Assembly (NCBI RefSeq): GCF_004135585.1
Contig: NZ_CP035502.1
Coordinates: forward strand, 62,001 to 126,000
Reading direction: 5' to 3'
DNA length: 64,000 bases
Source of the DNA: Sphingosinicella sp. BN140058
GTDB lineage: Bacteria; Pseudomonadota; Alphaproteobacteria; Sphingomonadales; Sphingomonadaceae
The notes beneath the pieces are model-generated. The model did not search any database, was not told the DNA's origin, and was given only the letters and a program-made list of their open reading frames with translations. This document shows positions 35,338 through 44,984 of this stretch, piece by piece. Made by a program: the position numbers and the translations under genes. Positions within the stretch are counted from its first letter, which is position 1. Each line of letters opens with the position of its first letter.

Positions 35338-38300
35338 TTAGCGGCTGAGTGCGGCGCGCTGAGCCAGGAAGTGGCTCTGCGTCTCCGCATCGATCGCTTC
35401 ACGGGCGCTGTCGTTCACCTCGGCGAAGACCGCTTTGACGTCGGAGCGAACGTCGACCTGGCCGGTCTGTTCGCGCCGCAGGCGAGCGGCGTCCGCTGCC
35501 AGCATCGCGTTCGAGCTGTCGAGGAAGCGCTCGTCGTTCCGGCGAGACTGTGCCGCGATGTCGACTTCAGTCGCCAGGATCGGCCGGATCTCACCGGACT
35601 CAACCTTGGAGATGAAGTCGCCCGTGCCGCGCCCGTTCGCAATGAACTGGGCAGGCTCGCGCCACGCGATCTCGGTACGGATCCGACCACCGCTTTCCAG
35701 TTCTCCGCGCGGCGTGGCATCACGCTCCGCATCGCGGTTCTGCAGCCGGTCGTTCGACTTGCCTTCGCTGGAGCCCTCGAACGGGACATAGACCTGCTTG
35801 GCATCGGCCGTCATGTCCGGGATGAAGTTCGGCTGGAACGCGAGGTGCCGGTTTTCCAGCATGACCGAGACGCGATCGCCGCCAGCAAGTAGACGCCGGT
35901 TGGCGCTGTAGTCGGCGGTGCGATAGCGCAGATCGTCCACCGTCGGGTTGACGGGGTCCGACGGGCCAAGCGCGCCGACCGGGCGACCTGCCTGGAGAGC
36001 CGACTTGAGGGCAACCATCTCCATGTCGTTGCCGGAGCTCTTCACGACTACGACCGCAGAAGCCTGACGTCCTTGGAGGTCAAGGGCGCTGCGACGGTCG
36101 GCGGCGTAGACCTTTTCGAGCATCGGATCGGTCTTGGTCTCCGGACCGGACATCGCAACTTCGGCTTCGGTCTTCGGCCGCTCTTCCACGCGAAGGACGA
36201 TGGGAGCAGTCGGGGTGACGAAGCCACCGCCAGCCTTCTCGACAGCGCGAACGGCGTCGAGGAGCTTGACATCGCTGGACCGCGGCACGCCGTCGCCGAC
36301 GAGCAGGATCCGAGGACGTTCGGCCTCGGGCAGCTCGGCGATCGACTTGGCGACACGGGCCGACGTCTCGCCGGAAAGGTGGATCGAGACCGCCCAACCC
36401 TTCTCGTTCGCTTCGGTCGCGACGGCGCGCGCCGCGTCCTGGTCGGCCGGGGAGGGCTTCGTGTCGCCGCCCACGACCAGCGCGATGGTCGGGATGTTCA
36501 GGTCGATGTCGCCCCGAGCATAGATCATATCCGAGCGGCCGCTCTCACGAACGGTTGCCGGATAGTCTGGGCTGCCGACAGCGATCCCGTCGAGGCCGGC
36601 ATTGTCGAGCGCGTTGCCGAGGTGGGCGACGTTCTCGACCGCGTTCTTCCATGTGTTGGCAAGGGCGAGCTCATGATGGAGAGCCTTCGGCAGGGCAGCC
36701 GACGCCTCGCCGGCTTCTGCGGCACGGTAGATGTCGTTGAGAGTGCCGTAGACTTCGCCCATCTCCTGGGCGCGCGCCGGGGTGACGCCCGGCAGCTTCG
36801 AGAGGATCGCCTGAGCGTAATCGGACGAGGCTTCCTCGGCCATGTCCTTCTTGATCGCATTCAGGGTATTGTCCACGATCGTCTGCGAGAACTGCAGGCT
36901 GTGATCGTAAGCGGTCTGCAGCGGGATCGCATTCCCGTCCTTGCCTGTCACGGAGGCGAGCTTGTCCGCGTCCGCGGCGAGGCGGATGAGGTTCGCCGAG
37001 TGATAGTCCTTGCCCATGTCGGTCGCGAGCACCGCTTGCGAGGCGTAGTCGACGAGAGCCTCCTGCATGATCGCGCGGCCGAGCTTGTCGTCGGCCTCCT
37101 TGGGAGTGACGATCTTCGCTCCTTGGTCCGCCCACCACGCCTTTTCAGCTGCGAGGTAAGCGTCGGCAGGAGAGAGGGCATTGCCGGCCTTGCCGTCGAG
37201 CAGCGCCTGCTTGCGCACGGCATCCCACGTTGCAGCTTCCATGGAGCCGCCGCCTCGGATCACAACCACAGCGCCCTTGAGGTCTGCAGCGGTGAATTCG
37301 CGATGGCGAGTCTTGAGAACTTCGACGTCCTTGTTCTGCTTCGGATCGAACTCCTTTGCCTTGTAGGTGACGCGACCGAGATCGAGCTCGGTGCGACGCT
37401 CCGAGACGGTGATGGGCTTGCCGTTCGGACCGATCGGACGCGAGCTTTCGCTCACGCGCCAGGCGGTTGCGTGGATGACCGGACGACCGGAAGCGATCAG
37501 CTCCTTCGAAATCGGGTTGATCGCGTTGTTGCTGGTCAGGATCGGCGTCGTCGGGGAAATGGCGTTGATCCGGTCACGCAAGGCATCGAAACCCTTCTTC
37601 GCGCCCTTTGTCTCCTGGAACCAATTGGAGCCGTCGACCAGGACCGCGTGCGGCTGGGCGCCGCCAGTCCGGATGCCGGCCTGCGTGAAGATGTCGCGCA
37701 TTTGACGCTTGTCATGCTCCTCGCCGCGAAGCAGGGCGCGGGCCTTCTGATGCGCCGTGATCTGGTTCTGATCGGCCAGGTCGCCGGCCTTGGTCTGCAC
37801 GACGGCGCTCTTCTGGCCTTCGGCTGGGATGAAGACCTTCTGAAGCTTGCCCTGCTGGTAGGCGAGATCGACGATGGTGGCGCGAGCCATGTCGCCGGGC
37901 GTCACCATGCGGTGCGGTGCGTCGGCCTGCTGCCTCTTGAGCGTTCCGAGGCGAACATCGGCACTGTGCTTCGCCTTGGTGGCGCCCGAGACGACGGCCG
38001 TCAAACGCGAAACTTCGGCGGTCTTGCCGGCTGCGGTTGCCTCACGAAGAGCCGCCTCTTGAGCTTCGAGGGCCTTGCGCGCGCTGATCGCCTCCGACCG
38101 AGCACGCTCGATCGAACCCACCGACAGGTCGTTGGCGGTGTTGTAGATCATGACCTTGTCGACGTTCGCGACGAAGATCGCGCTGTCGTGCGCGCCTTCG
38201 CCCAGGAAACGATCTGCGCCATTGTCACGAAGGGTCCAGCCGCCGAAGTTGCGGTTGGCATCGGAAGCATCGGCGAACGTGGGCTCGCGACCCGCTTCGA

Positions 38301-39579
38301 CGAGGGCCTGGCGGCGAGCTTCGATGAGACGATCCCGCACCGACGGAATGTCGGCGTGGATGATTACGCGCATATCGGGGTTCTTCGCCGAGGCAGCGAG
38401 GAACGATTCCGCGTGAGCGATCGAAGCTTCGTTATTCGCGACGGCGAGGCCGACGGTGAAACGACCCTGCTCACCGGCGGCGAGCGGCAGCTGCTTCATG
38501 GCTTCGACGGCAGAGTGGGCGGCTTCCGGCCCGGGATAGGCCTTCTGCTGGTCGGCCCAACGCAGGAGCTGGTTCATCACCTGCGCTTCTTCTTCGCTCG
38601 CCATGCGAACGTCGAAACGGCCGATCTCAATCGCGGGCTCGGGGAGCTTGATGGTCGAGGGGAACGAGTTCACCACCTGCATCCCCATGTTGATGCGGTC
38701 GCTCGGACGCAGCGCGATCTTGGTCGCTGCGAACTCGCGCTCGTCCATCGACATGTTGGCGTAAACCGCGTCGCGCGCCTGCTGAGTCAGCTCGTCGTCG
38801 CCGGTGACGAACGAAGAGACGTCGTCAGCCAGCGCGCCTTGCATGCCCGACCACTCGAGCGCGTCGACGGTCGCGGCAACGGCCGCCGGATCCAGCGTAT
38901 CGTCGATCTCGTAGAGGGGCTCGTCGCGATCGAGTGCGATCGGCAGGCTCTGCTCAAGCTGGAAGATCAGCTTGTCGAAGTCCGCGACAAGCTGTTCGTC
39001 GTCGCTGTGGTCGATCCCGGGTGCAGTCGCGAGGGTGCGGATAAGGTCCCGCTGCCAATCGCTGACCTGGGCGGGCTCTTCGCCGCGGTCGAGCTGGGGG
39101 CGCATGTGCGTCGCAGCGCGCAGGGCGTCACGCGTGATGCTGTCGACCTGATCGATGACCGTCTCGGCCTGCTGGCCGGTGGTGGCGACGAGCGGCAGGA
39201 GCTTCGCCGCAAGGCGGGCCTGGAGGTCGATCAGGCCCGGAACGAATTGAATCTGCTCTTCGGTGAGCTCCACATCGTTGTTCGAGAGAGCCGAGATCGC
39301 ACGCTGCGAACGAGCGCGCAGGCGGGCGTCGATGCCTCGATCGTTGCCGGCGCCCTTCAGAAGGGTGCTGCGAAGCTTCGCGAAATACTCCGCGCCCTGG
39401 GCGGGGTCGGCGAGTTCACGCTGCGCGTGGGCGAGAAGCGCGCGGGCAGCGGCCGGGCCGTTGGCATACGGCGGGCGGTGGGCGTTATTGAGAGGGTGGG
39501 TCTGCGAAATCGTGATGAGCTTCGGCTCGTTAGCCTGCTTCTCGCGATGTGCATGACCCTTGAACGAGTAAACCGTCAT
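35338..39579 (-). CDS. Giant protein (1413 aa) with DprA-like domain
   Basis: Starts at ATG 39577-39579 with GGAGGAAA upstream. The region about 1000-1210 follows the DprA/Smf Rossmann fold that loads RecA on single-stranded DNA: DYPATVRESGRSDMIYARG, IPTIALVVGGDTKPSPADQD, GWAVSIHLSGETSARVAKSI, and ASAVVVVKSSGNDMEMVALK ending in AGRPVGALGPSD. DprA proteins usually have 290-400 residues, so this is embedded in a protein over three times longer. The N-terminal 320 residues are helical and acidic; a coiled coil lies near 470-530; a middle block (HAVLVDGSNWFQETKG ... VIHATAWRVS) may be another Rossmann-like unit. No signal or membrane segment. It probably handles incoming single-stranded DNA, but this is inference. 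Confidence 0.8.
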   Translation of the reverse strand: MTVYSFKGHAHREKQANEPKLITISQTHPLNNAHRPPYANGPAAARALLAHAQRELADPAQGAEYFAKLRSTLLKGAGNDRGIDARLRARSQRAISALSNNDVELTEEQIQFVPGLIDLQARLAAKLLPLVATTGQQAETVIDQVDSITRDALRAATHMRPQLDRGEEPAQVSDWQRDLIRTLATAPGIDHSDDEQLVADFDKLIFQLEQSLPIALDRDEPLYEIDDTLDPAAVAATVDALEWSGMQGALADDVSSFVTGDDELTQQARDAVYANMSMDEREFAATKIALRPSDRINMGMQVVNSFPSTIKLPEPAIEIGRFDVRMASEEEAQVMNQLLRWADQQKAYPGPEAAHSAVEAMKQLPLAAGEQGRFTVGLAVANNEASIAHAESFLAASAKNPDMRVIIHADIPSVRDRLIEARRQALVEAGREPTFADASDANRNFGGWTLRDNGADRFLGEGAHDSAIFVANVDKVMIYNTANDLSVGSIERARSEAISARKALEAQEAALREATAAGKTAEVSRLTAVVSGATKAKHSADVRLGTLKRQQADAPHRMVTPGDMARATIVDLAYQQGKLQKVFIPAEGQKSAVVQTKAGDLADQNQITAHQKARALLRGEEHDKRQMRDIFTQAGIRTGGAQPHAVLVDGSNWFQETKGAKKGFDALRDRINAISPTTPILTSNNAINPISKELIASGRPVIHATAWRVSESSRPIGPNGKPITVSERRTELDLGRVTYKAKEFDPKQNKDVEVLKTRHREFTAADLKGAVVVIRGGGSMEAATWDAVRKQALLDGKAGNALSPADAYLAAEKAWWADQGAKIVTPKEADDKLGRAIMQEALVDYASQAVLATDMGKDYHSANLIRLAADADKLASVTGKDGNAIPLQTAYDHSLQFSQTIVDNTLNAIKKDMAEEASSDYAQAILSKLPGVTPARAQEMGEVYGTLNDIYRAAEAGEASAALPKALHHELALANTWKNAVENVAHLGNALDNAGLDGIAVGSPDYPATVRESGRSDMIYARGDIDLNIPTIALVVGGDTKPSPADQDAARAVATEANEKGWAVSIHLSGETSARVAKSIAELPEAERPRILLVGDGVPRSSDVKLLDAVRAVEKAGGGFVTPTAPIVLRVEERPKTEAEVAMSGPETKTDPMLEKVYAADRRSALDLQGRQASAVVVVKSSGNDMEMVALKSALQAGRPVGALGPSDPVNPTVDDLRYRTADYSANRRLLAGGDRVSVMLENRHLAFQPNFIPDMTADAKQVYVPFEGSSEGKSNDRLQNRDAERDATPRGELESGGRIRTEIAWREPAQFIANGRGTGDFISKVESGEIRPILATEVDIAAQSRRNDERFLDSSNAMLAADAARLRREQTGQVDVRSDVKAVFAEVNDSAREAIDAETQSHFLAQRAALSR

Positions 39580-39674
39580 GGCAAATTTCCTCCAAGTGAC
39601 ACTCCATTGTCCCACTCAGATCCCTGCTCATGCAACTGCCCCGTGTAAAAAAATCCTGAGAATTTTCCCTTGCG

Positions 39675-40706
39675 CTACGCCGCCATCTCTGAAACTTCCT
39701 GAGCGCTCCAGTCGCTAAGGGACCACGTGAGTGGAAAGCCGCTCAGCGTGACTGCTTCCCGCACGAGTTCGGTGGTCCAGCCCCGGTCCAGATGATCATG
39801 CATGTCGTCGCCTTCTTGCATGAGGTACATGCCACGCACCAACTTCCCGTCCTCGACGCGATAGGAGGTGGGGAACCTAAGGAGCTTCACTTCGGCACCA
39901 ACCTTGACGAGCTCGGCCGAAACCTGGGCCGCGTATTCGAGCCCGTGCCCATCGTAGTCCGGCGACAAGATAACCAGCCGCCCGGCGAACGCGGAGAAGT
40001 CCGTCAAATGGGGCGCGCTGCCGCCGCCAGCGGTGGTTGTGGAAACCCAATTCGGAAAGAGGATCTCGCCAGCGTCAGCGGCCTTCTCGCCCTCGTGCCA
40101 TAGGATCGGCGCGGTCGGATATTTCGCGATCTTGTCGAGATTGAACGGGACGCGGGGCTCAGGCATCGCATGAACGCACCATTGGCGCTTGCCTTCGCGA
40201 ACGCCGTAGACCCACGGCCAGATCAGTTTAGAGCCAGTCTGGCCCTCGGCCGGCGCGGTCTCGTATCGAGCCACGTATCCCATGACGCGACCAGCGGCGT
40301 TGCGATACGGCCATAGTTTCGTCGGGGCGCCGTGCTTCTTGTTGCGCGCTTTCTTGGCGATCGGCGGGGCGTCGTCGGGTACCGGCACGATTGGCTCGAC
40401 TGGCGATCGAACATTCTTCACCCTGTCCTGCGGCTTTGGAGCCTCATAGTTGCGCGCTGTGCCGCTCAGGGAGCCTCGCTCGAGCCTGAGATGGCTCTCG
40501 ACTGCCTCATAGACTTCACGGGCGTTCGTGCAGGTCGTGGCGAAGCAGCGGAGGAGAATGCGGCCACCTTCGGTCTCCCGAACAGAGAGCGAGGGATTTT
40601 TGTCGTTGTGATTCGGACAGAGCGCCATGAAGCCCTGGGTTGTGCGCTTGGTGCGCGCGCGATTGCCGTTGAGGGCGTCGGCCATGGATTGGGCGGTGTA
40701 CTTCAC
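39675..40706 (-). CDS. Primase-like protein, CHC2 zinc finger plus Toprim
   Basis: 343 residues. Residues 28-62 hold a CHC2-like zinc-binding unit (ALCPNHNDKNPSL ... LLRCFATTC), and 195-260 carry a Toprim-like fold (ILWHEGEKAADAG and VILSPDYDGHGLEY, the Glu and DxD-type acidic groups). This is the DNA primase DnaG/TraC-like layout without the helicase or C-terminal DnaB-binding domain. It may prime second-strand synthesis in the recipient or act in plasmid replication. It overlaps the RNase H-fold gene by four bases. Confidence 0.82.
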   Translation of the reverse strand: MKYTAQSMADALNGNRARTKRTTQGFMALCPNHNDKNPSLSVRETEGGRILLRCFATTCTNAREVYEAVESHLRLERGSLSGTARNYEAPKPQDRVKNVRSPVEPIVPVPDDAPPIAKKARNKKHGAPTKLWPYRNAAGRVMGYVARYETAPAEGQTGSKLIWPWVYGVREGKRQWCVHAMPEPRVPFNLDKIAKYPTAPILWHEGEKAADAGEILFPNWVSTTTAGGGSAPHLTDFSAFAGRLVILSPDYDGHGLEYAAQVSAELVKVGAEVKLLRFPTSYRVEDGKLVRGMYLMQEGDDMHDHLDRGWTTELVREAVTLSGFPLTWSLSDWSAQEVSEMAA

Positions 40707-41407
40707 GAACCTAACCTACTTTCCTTATCCCTCGTGGGCTTAGGAATGTCATTCGCCGTAATAGCGCGAATGGCAAACTGTTGATGCGCTAAGCGCTCAT
40801 TCTCCGCCGCATTCAGGTATTGTTGCGCCGCCTGCTGAACGCGCGGGTTCTTGAGGTCTCCGAATCCAACCACGGAGACGAGATGCTGAAGGGCGGCATG
40901 TACCGTCTTCACATCCTGGTTCTCATTGTAGGCTTCGCCGTTGGGTTCGTAGCGAGCGAGCTGAAGCCTCTCTTCGTGAACCTTCATGTAATTCGGGTGG
41001 CCGGGCGCGAGGAGCGTGCGCCCATAAGAGCGTTCGGCCATCACCGCTGCGTGGCGAGTGGCGTCTGCTACCGCCGCGTTCGAATGGCCAAGAAATCGGA
41101 TCATCTTCCAAGGCTTGAAAGCTTCGGCGAGCGCTTGCTGAGCGACGCGGCCGCGGGTGAGCACCAACGCACGATTGCCGCCGATCTCTTCCGCTAGGCG
41201 AACGGCGAGGAAGCGCATCATCTTCTCGGTGTCGCTCTCAGGCTCGCCGCCGCGGAGAAGCGTCAGGTCCTTCACGTCTGAAGCTTCGATGATGGCGCAG
41301 TAGCCGCCTGCGCCGGGACGTGTGTTCATCACCACGTCCGCTCGGATGAGCAGCGTTCCGGCGGGGATGTCAAGATTCCAGCCAGGCGGGAAGGTGAGGA
41401 GGCTCAT
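40703..41407 (-). CDS. RNase H-fold protein with a missing catalytic residue
   Basis: 234 residues. I see RNase HI-like order in residues 19-127: LLIRADVVMNTRPGAGGYCAI (compare TDGSCLGNPGPGGYGAI), TEKMMRFLAVRL, LVLTRGRVAQQ (compare STDSQYVRQ), and FLGHSNAAVADATRHAAVMA (compare [20 protein letters not shown]). Asp24, Glu61 and Asp115 are kept, but the third acidic ligand is replaced by Arg85, so catalysis is doubtful. A helical C-terminal part of 90 residues follows. It overlaps the primase-like gene, so a role with primers or RNA-DNA hybrids is possible. The fold call is my own reading, not from a search. Confidence 0.6.
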   Translation of the reverse strand: MSLLTFPPGWNLDIPAGTLLIRADVVMNTRPGAGGYCAIIEASDVKDLTLLRGGEPESDTEKMMRFLAVRLAEEIGGNRALVLTRGRVAQQALAEAFKPWKMIRFLGHSNAAVADATRHAAVMAERSYGRTLLAPGHPNYMKVHEERLQLARYEPNGEAYNENQDVKTVHAALQHLVSVVGFGDLKNPRVQQAAQQYLNAAENERLAHQQFAIRAITANDIPKPTRDKESRLGS

Positions 41408-41439
41408 AGGGATTTGCCGATCTTATCTTCGAGATCTCT

Positions 41440-43446
41440 TTACCGAGATGGTTGCGGGGATCGGCTGGCGCCGTAGGACCCTTTCCTTCCGCCGTTGCCC
41501 CCGGAAGGGGCACGTCTCCCGCTGCTGGGACCCGATCGAGGAGATCCTCCCCGAGGACCACCGCTGGCGGCGCCATTGCTTCTTCGACCATCCCCGATGG
41601 GCGTGAGCTTGCGAGGAGCTGGACCCGCTTTGAGTTTGTTGATCTCGCCTGCGAGTTGCGCCTTGTATCGCTCCCAAATGGGCAGCGCTTGCCGTGGATC
41701 CTTCTCGACGAGACGAAGTTCGCGCTCAAGGTCCGCCGTGGCGATGATGTCGGCCAGCCGGTTCCCATCCTCGCGAAGGATACCGATGAACTCGCGAGCG
41801 CGTTGGGTCGACAGGAACTTCTTGCCCTTGAGCTCGCAGAATTTGCGGTATCGCAGCTTCTCCAGAATGTCTTGGCGGGTCGCCTGGGTGCCGAGGCCGC
41901 CGCCTGACAGCAGCTCACGCACTTCAGCGTCGTCGCTCTTCTTGCCGGCGCTCTTCATCGCGGCGAGGAGCGTTCCCTGGGTAAAGTGGACCGGCGGCTT
42001 GGTCATCTTGTTGAGGATCTGGACCGGGTTCGCCACCGCCGGCTCGCCGTCGTACACGGGCGGGAGGATCCGATTGGTCTCGGCCGCCACTTCATCCTCG
42101 TCCTGGTCGTCATCTGCCTTGTCCGCCGGCTCATCTTTACCGCCCCAGACAACTTTCCAGCCGAGATCGGTGATGGTCGTCCCGGCGGTCCTGAAGACGA
42201 CCCCGTCGATGGTGGCGCTGATGCTCGTGGTCGAACCCTTCGCGTCGGGCATTAAGCAGGCGATGAATCGGCGGGCGATGATGTCGAAGAGCTTCTCCGC
42301 GTCGGGGCCGAGACCCTGGATGTCGATGCACTCGTTGGTGGGAATGATACCGTGGTGATCCTCGACCTTCGAGGAATCGAAGACCGACTTGCGGATGACG
42401 GGTGGGTTGATGTCGGCGAGCTGTCGGAACTGAGGCCGCTGACGCAGCGCAGCGAGATGGTGGGGCATGTCGACCTCCATCTCGTTGTTAAGGTGGCCGG
42501 CGTCGGTACGCGGGTAGGTGACGGCACCCTTCTCATAGAGAGACTGGAGAACGTCGAGTGTTTGCTTGGGTGACCAACCCCACCGAGCAGAGGCTGCGAT
42601 CTGGAGATCGGGGAGGCTGTAAGGTGGTGGCGGCGCGAAGGACTTCGGCTTGTGCTCCACCTTGAGGTTGGTCGGAACGCCCTGCGTCCGGCGCACGATA
42701 TCCTGCGCGGCGGCGCGATCGGTGATACGCTTCTCGGCTGCCGGCTGGTGAAGAAGCTCGAGGCGGCCCTCTGGGAGGTCCATGATCGCCTTCAGCTCGT
42801 AGAAGGCCGAGGGAACGAAGCGTGCAATCTCGTTGTCCCGGTCCACGACGAGCGCGAGGGTTGCCGTCTGAACGCGCCCGAGAGAGAGCACGCGGTCAGA
42901 CGGCTCAAGGATGCGCAGATTGTAGTAGCGGCTCCAGTTGACGCCGTCGGACCAATCCATGGAGGATCGGATGCGCGCCGAGATATAGAGCGGAAACTTC
43001 TCTCGGTCGTCGATCAGCTGAAGCACTGCTTTCTTGAGATGGCTTTGGTTGAGGGCGCTGGTCCAAAGACGCTTGCAAGGGCCCCGCCAACCTGCGTGAT
43101 CGAGCACAGACCAGGCGATAGCTTCGCCCTCGCGCCCGGCGTCGGTCGCGATCACGATTTCGGAGGCCTTCTGGATGAGGCCAGTGACGACGCCGAGCTG
43201 ACGCCGCTTATCAGGATCAGGCTTGTTCAGAAATTTCGCAGGAAGAATAGGGAGCTGGGCGAGATCCCACTTGCGATAAGCCTCGTCATAGTCATGGGGC
43301 ATGTAGCTCTCGAGCAGGTGCCCGATCGCCCATGTGACCACCTCGTTCGAGGAGAGGCGGATCATCCCGCCGTTTTCCTGGCCACCGCCAAGGGCTTTGG
43401 CGATGTCGCGCGCTGCGGCCGCCTTCTCTGCTATCCAAAGTCTCAT
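41440..43446 (-). CDS. topB: DNA topoisomerase III
   Basis: Type IA topoisomerase, decatenates replicating or recombining DNA. 668 residues from ATG 43444-43446 (MRLWIAEKAAAARD). The Toprim domain has IATDAGREGEAIAW near residue 100; the active-site tyrosine is in VTYPRTDAG near 310, and SLGRVQTATLALVV precedes it. The C-terminal 50 residues are Gly/Arg/Ser-rich, a DNA-binding tail of the kind seen in plasmid TopB proteins, with no zinc finger. It ends close to the start of the RNase H-fold gene and may be transcribed with it. Confidence 0.93.
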   Translation of the reverse strand: MRLWIAEKAAAARDIAKALGGGQENGGMIRLSSNEVVTWAIGHLLESYMPHDYDEAYRKWDLAQLPILPAKFLNKPDPDKRRQLGVVTGLIQKASEIVIATDAGREGEAIAWSVLDHAGWRGPCKRLWTSALNQSHLKKAVLQLIDDREKFPLYISARIRSSMDWSDGVNWSRYYNLRILEPSDRVLSLGRVQTATLALVVDRDNEIARFVPSAFYELKAIMDLPEGRLELLHQPAAEKRITDRAAAQDIVRRTQGVPTNLKVEHKPKSFAPPPPYSLPDLQIAASARWGWSPKQTLDVLQSLYEKGAVTYPRTDAGHLNNEMEVDMPHHLAALRQRPQFRQLADINPPVIRKSVFDSSKVEDHHGIIPTNECIDIQGLGPDAEKLFDIIARRFIACLMPDAKGSTTSISATIDGVVFRTAGTTITDLGWKVVWGGKDEPADKADDDQDEDEVAAETNRILPPVYDGEPAVANPVQILNKMTKPPVHFTQGTLLAAMKSAGKKSDDAEVRELLSGGGLGTQATRQDILEKLRYRKFCELKGKKFLSTQRAREFIGILREDGNRLADIIATADLERELRLVEKDPRQALPIWERYKAQLAGEINKLKAGPAPRKLTPIGDGRRSNGAASGGPRGGSPRSGPSSGRRAPSGGNGGRKGSYGASRSPQPSR

Positions 43447-43618
43447 GCAGGATAATCTAGCGTCTGGATCAGAGGGTGGCAAAGCGTTCTTCAGGAAGCC
43501 GCGTGGAAAAATATCTTGATTAGCGCTTGCCGAACGGCTGCGCGTCAGGGAGAATAGGTGCAAGCGGTAGTTCCCGGGGCATGAGGCTCCGGTAGTCGGG
43601 CCGCTGGGAGAAGAGAGT

Positions 43619-44737
43619 ATGGCGGAAGCCGAAGACAACTACCTCTATTCCGTCAAGGGCGAAGAGAACGAGCGTCTCAAAGCCACTGCGCGTGAGATCG
43701 GCGCACCCATCCGCTTCGACAAGGAGCACGGTGCCTATATCCTGCAGACGGACGGCAAGTCCACCGAGGAACTCGCCACGTTCCGACAGGGCCTTGCGGC
43801 CTATATCGGCGATGAGGCGAAGGGGCGCTGGCAGGCGGATCGCGACGCGCGGGCAGCCGAGGGCGAAGCCCTGCGGTCCGAAGCGCGGAAGCGTGAAGCG
43901 ACCACGCGTGAGCCGCGGCAGCATGCCAAGGCGGAAGAGACGGGCATCAAGATGTACCCGGCTCATTCGCAGAAAGCGGAATTCCGCAAGCTCGTGCAGG
44001 AGACCGGATCGTCCGCGCCCTTCATCAAGGGCAAGGGCGACGAGCTCCCCTTCTATCGCGTGACGACTGCGGTGCCGGAGCGCTTCGCCGATTACGTCGG
44101 CAAGGCCGCGATGGATCGTTACGTCGCCGAGCATGCGGCGCGTGGCGGGAAGGAAGACAACCAGCAGGGCATCAACACGGCGACCGAGCGCGCGCGTGAT
44201 GAGGCTCGCCAGCGCGGCGGTTCCGCTGCGTTCATGGTCCAATACAAGGATCGTGGGTTCCGTCTTGCTGATCCGGAGAACAGCCGTGACAACCATCAGA
44301 AGCAGCTCAACGAGATGCGCGCCGCAACCCGGCCGCAGCTTCTGGCGGTCGCCGGCGCCACCCGGAGCCAGTTCGAGGCCCTTCAGGCCAAAGAGCTGGG
44401 CCTCCGGTCGAGCGCTTCGGGTCTCTCGGTCGATCAGCTCAAGGCGATGTCGTTCGCCGATCAGAAGGCAGCGGCGCCGGGCGTGGGCCTCAAAGACGAG
44501 GACTTCATGCTCAATGCGCAGCTGGCTCGCGGTCTGGCGGCGATCAACGCCGAGCTCCGGGGCCGTGGCGGCGTGGTTCAGAAGCCCGAGCGGGTTCAGA
44601 ACCGCGAGCAGACCCAGGAGCGTGGTCAGGAGACCGGTCGTGCAACCTCGCGCGGCGTGTCTTCGGAGCAGGCGGCGGACAACGAGCTCGATGTGCTGGC
44701 GGCAGCCGCCGCTCAGCGCGGGGGCCGTGGTCGCTGA
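43619..44737 (+). CDS. Hypothetical protein with two repeated modules, 372 aa
   Basis: A plus-strand gene between minus-strand blocks. Two similar modules of about 60 residues can be aligned: residues 8-70 (YLYSVKGEENERLKATAREI ... LAAYIGDEAKGRWQAD) and about 108-170 (IKMYPAHSQKAEFRKLVQET ... FADYVGKAAMDRYVAEHA). They look like a DUF5710-like nucleic-acid or KfrB-like unit, but the family is uncertain. The C-terminal third is charged and Arg/Gln-rich. No membrane segment. The box GTGGAAAAATATCTTG lies about 100 bases upstream (43503-43518), so it is likely a promoter. A strong terminator follows. Confidence 0.7.
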   Translation: MAEAEDNYLYSVKGEENERLKATAREIGAPIRFDKEHGAYILQTDGKSTEELATFRQGLAAYIGDEAKGRWQADRDARAAEGEALRSEARKREATTREPRQHAKAEETGIKMYPAHSQKAEFRKLVQETGSSAPFIKGKGDELPFYRVTTAVPERFADYVGKAAMDRYVAEHAARGGKEDNQQGINTATERARDEARQRGGSAAFMVQYKDRGFRLADPENSRDNHQKQLNEMRAATRPQLLAVAGATRSQFEALQAKELGLRSSASGLSVDQLKAMSFADQKAAAPGVGLKDEDFMLNAQLARGLAAINAELRGRGGVVQKPERVQNREQTQERGQETGRATSRGVSSEQAADNELDVLAAAAAQRGGRGR

Positions 44738-44762
44738 TCGAGCCGATCCTGGTCGAAACGGA

Positions 44763-44793
44763 AAGGGGGCGCCTCGCGGCGCCCCCTTTTTTT
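44763..44793 (+). terminator. Rho-independent terminator
   Basis: AAGGGGGCGCC at 44763-44773 pairs with 44778-44788 around TCGC and continues into a seven-T tract (44787-44793). It ends the plus-strand gene at 43619-44737. Confidence 0.92.
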
Positions 44794-44835
44794 GTGCCCG
44801 TTCTGGGGCAGAGCAATGTGGATGTCCGGCTTGAA

Positions 44836-44862
44836 CGTCGCTGGTCAATCTGACCAGCGACG
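44836..44862. repeat. 12-bp perfect inverted repeat
   Basis: CGTCGCTGGTCA at 44836-44847 is the exact reverse complement of 44851-44862 around a three-base spacer. It lies between the plus-strand gene's terminator and the end of virD4. No T-tract follows. It could be an operator or a mobile-element remnant; the sequence does not decide. Confidence 0.55.
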
Positions 44863-44984
44863 CTGACCACCGCCTGTGGACGATGGGTAGGATGGTGGCC
44901 GTCCGCCCAAAGGTTTCTGATGACGACCGGTGGCTCCACCGTTTGCTGCGTCGGGTCGCGTGAAGGTGGAGGTCGGGAAGGGAA

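Noticed and set aside
36073-39648. 1191-codon plus-strand open frame
   Set aside because: It lies fully opposite the 1413-residue minus-strand gene, which has a DprA-like domain, ribosome site and terminator. The opposite frame is a codon-bias shadow.
43520-44848. 442-codon minus-strand open frame
   Set aside because: Opposite the plus-strand gene 43619-44737, which has its own box, ribosome signal and terminator; the frame would run through that terminator.
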